From positions 1 to 64,000 of the forward strand of contig NC_016112.1 in NCBI RefSeq assembly GCF_000968535.2: a stretch of DNA of 64,000 nt, in the 5' to 3' direction. The stretch is from Methylotuvimicrobium alcaliphilum 20Z. GTDB lineage: Bacteria; Pseudomonadota; Gammaproteobacteria; Methylococcales; Methylomonadaceae. The position numbers and the translations under genes were made by a program. Below are positions 62,754-64,000 of this stretch, piece after piece. How positions within the stretch are numbered: the stretch's first letter is position 1; each line of letters starts with the position of its first letter. Under the pieces are notes generated by a model, which was given only the letters and a program-made list of their open reading frames with translations, did not search any database and was not told where the DNA came from.

Positions 62754-63158
62754 ATGAATAACATACAACCCATTCTCTTGGTCGAGGATGATCAGGTCGA
62801 TGTGATGACCGTTCAGCGGAGTTTCAAAAAACTTGGCGTACTCAATGAATTGTTGGTCGTGCACGACGGCGAACAAGCGCTCGAGTATTTACGCAATCCT
62901 AAACACGGCTTGCCGGCCATCATTTTGCTCGATATCAACATGCCTAAGATGAATGGCCACGAATGCCTGAAACATCTCAAAGAGCATCCGGTATTCAGAA
63001 ATATTCCGGTCATGATGCTGACGTCATCAAAAGAAAGGCATGATGTCGACCGTTGTTTCGACTTAGGAATTTCCGGGTATATTCTCAAGCCGGTCGATTA
63101 CGAACAGTTTTTAGACGCGATTCAGGTGCTTAAGCCTTATTGGACGCAACGTTCATGA
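62754..63158 (+). CDS. Single-domain response regulator (Rcp1/CheY type)
   Basis: The 134-residue product is a lone receiver domain: ILLVEDDQVDVMTV (acidic pair), the phospho-acceptor Asp in IILLDINMPKMNG, the switch Thr/Ser in MMLTSSKE and the Lys in ILKPVDY. It has the extended beta4 region usual for response regulators that serve phytochrome-like or hybrid histidine kinases. It lies two bases after the giant kinase gene and overlaps the next gene by four bases (ATGA), so it is the likely phosphoryl partner. Confidence 0.93.
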   Translation: MNNIQPILLVEDDQVDVMTVQRSFKKLGVLNELLVVHDGEQALEYLRNPKHGLPAIILLDINMPKMNGHECLKHLKEHPVFRNIPVMMLTSSKERHDVDRCFDLGISGYILKPVDYEQFLDAIQVLKPYWTQRS

Positions 63159-64000
63159 ACCGGAAAAAGCCGGTAAACTTGCTGTTAGTCGAAGACGATT
63201 TGGCCGATCAGATGAGTTTCAAGCGCTTTGTCAAGCAAGAGCAATTACCTTACGACTATACGATTGCAGGATCGGTGGCTGAAGCGGTTGATCTGTTGAA
63301 AAAACAGACTTTCGAGATCGTGTTGGCCGACCATGCGCTCGGCGACGGTACCGCATTCGATATCGTCGATTATATTCCGATGGCAACGCCGATTATTTTC
63401 GTGACCGGCAGCGGCAATGAAGCCGTCGCCGTGAAGGCTCTGAAGCTGGGTGCCGCCGATTATTTGACCAAGGATCTCAACGGCGAATATCTGCATCTCA
63501 TCCCTATTACAATCGACAATGTTTTAAAAGCGAAAGCGGTCGAGGCGGAACTGGAATCTTACCGCCGGCATCTCGAAAAATTAGTTGAAGAACGTACCGC
63601 CGAATTGCGTTTGGAAATCGATTACCGCAAGCGGGCCGAGGAAAGGCTGATGCAGGAAAAAGAGCGCGCACAAGTAACCCTCAAATCGATCGGCGATGCG
63701 GTGATCGTCACCGGCGATACGGGCCTGATCGAGTTCATCAATCCCGCCGCCGAAAAACTGACCGAATGGCGGCATGCCGAAGCACTCGGCCGCCCTATCG
63801 ATGAAGTTTTCCATATTATCGACGAAAAAACCCGAAAGCCATTGCCGAATCCGGTCGCGCAATGTTTATCCGAGGGTGAGGCGAAAATTCTGATGAGCGG
63901 CACAGTTTTAATCGATCGATTGGGCCGCGAATATGCGATACAGGATTCGGCGGCTCCGATTCGCGGGGAAGGTAACGAAATTCAAGGCGTAGTTTTGGTA
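63155..64000 (+). CDS. Receiver-PAS signalling protein, cut by window end
   Basis: The frame starts at ATG 63155 (overlapping the previous stop) and is open to the window end, 282 codons. Residues 6-125 form a receiver (LLLVEDDLADQ, Asp in VLADHALGDG, FVTGSGNEAVAVKALKLGAADYLTKD). A coiled-coil linker (about 130-170, LEKLVEERTAELRLEIDYRKRAEERL) leads to a PAS domain (about 172-280, VTLKSIGDAVIVTGDTGLIEFINPAAEKLTEW). The missing C-terminal part could be GGDEF/EAL or a histidine kinase; the sequence does not say. Confidence 0.9.
   Translation, partial: MNRKKPVNLLLVEDDLADQMSFKRFVKQEQLPYDYTIAGSVAEAVDLLKKQTFEIVLADHALGDGTAFDIVDYIPMATPIIFVTGSGNEAVAVKALKLGAADYLTKDLNGEYLHLIPITIDNVLKAKAVEAELESYRRHLEKLVEERTAELRLEIDYRKRAEERLMQEKERAQVTLKSIGDAVIVTGDTGLIEFINPAAEKLTEWRHAEALGRPIDEVFHIIDEKTRKPLPNPVAQCLSEGEAKILMSGTVLIDRLGREYAIQDSAAPIRGEGNEIQGVVLV

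Overview
The window looks like the replication-origin end of a gammaproteobacterial chromosome. It opens with dnaA-dnaN-recF-gyrB, with DnaA boxes between dnaA and dnaN and two ParB parS palindromes at the recF/gyrB junction. A crp/yhfA/speD block, the moderate GC content and the style of the accessory genes suggest a Methylococcales-like bacterium. No methane- or methanol-oxidation gene is present, so that placement is an inference.

Layout. (1) 1-6755: replication genes. (2) 6981-13764: a small DUF2283-type gene pair, then a heavy-metal RND efflux operon (small leader protein, czcC, czcB, czcA, DUF3240). (3) 14002-18208: a membrane PAS-GGDEF-EAL protein with an ethylene-receptor-like sensor domain; its last codons are cut off by an IS3-like element (16541-18171) flanked by a 5-bp target duplication. 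(4) 18625-21617: a Tat-exported PhoX phosphatase followed by tatA and tatB, with no tatC. (5) 22233-28506: a peroxiredoxin-like/2OG-Fe(II) oxygenase fusion, lgt-thyA, ychJ, a Clp/CRP-type regulator divergent from yhfA, and speD with a TTG start.

(6) 29261-50247 is the accessory, cell-envelope half: a caspase-like Sel1 lipoprotein, an autotransporter, a minus-strand cluster (two small 37-residue-repeat proteins, a small secreted protein, a CsgG-like/peptidoglycan-binding/DUF4384 lipoprotein, a small lipoprotein, an OmpA-like protein, a DUF2807 adhesin-like protein and a small secreted protein), a second caspase-like lipoprotein, a large unknown exported protein, a decayed patch with a ParE-type toxin-antitoxin pair, a CDF metal transporter, two more repeat proteins and a GH63-like glucosidase. 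(7) 50719-64000 is signalling: a second CRP/FNR regulator, a secreted protein-CHASE2 cyclase-Ser/Thr kinase (DUF4384) operon, a 1703-residue pseudokinase/ATPase/histidine kinase and two receiver proteins, the last cut by the window end.

The strongest candidate for something undescribed is the repeat-protein system. Four paralogous secreted proteins at two loci are each preceded by a pair of 13-bp GTGA-N5-TCAC palindromes (some copies with one mismatch) set exactly 22 bp apart. Two of them head a cluster with a CsgG-like lipoprotein, an architecture that recalls curli or holdfast-anchor export. The DUF4384 domain of that lipoprotein recurs on the transmembrane Ser/Thr kinase.

The intergenic DNA is crowded with palindromic dispersed repeats. 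Families A, B and C share a core and occur at least twelve times. Several carry smaller palindromes nested at a fixed internal position, including a perfect threefold 49-bp tandem array. Two 7-bp tandem arrays sit at gene 3' ends.
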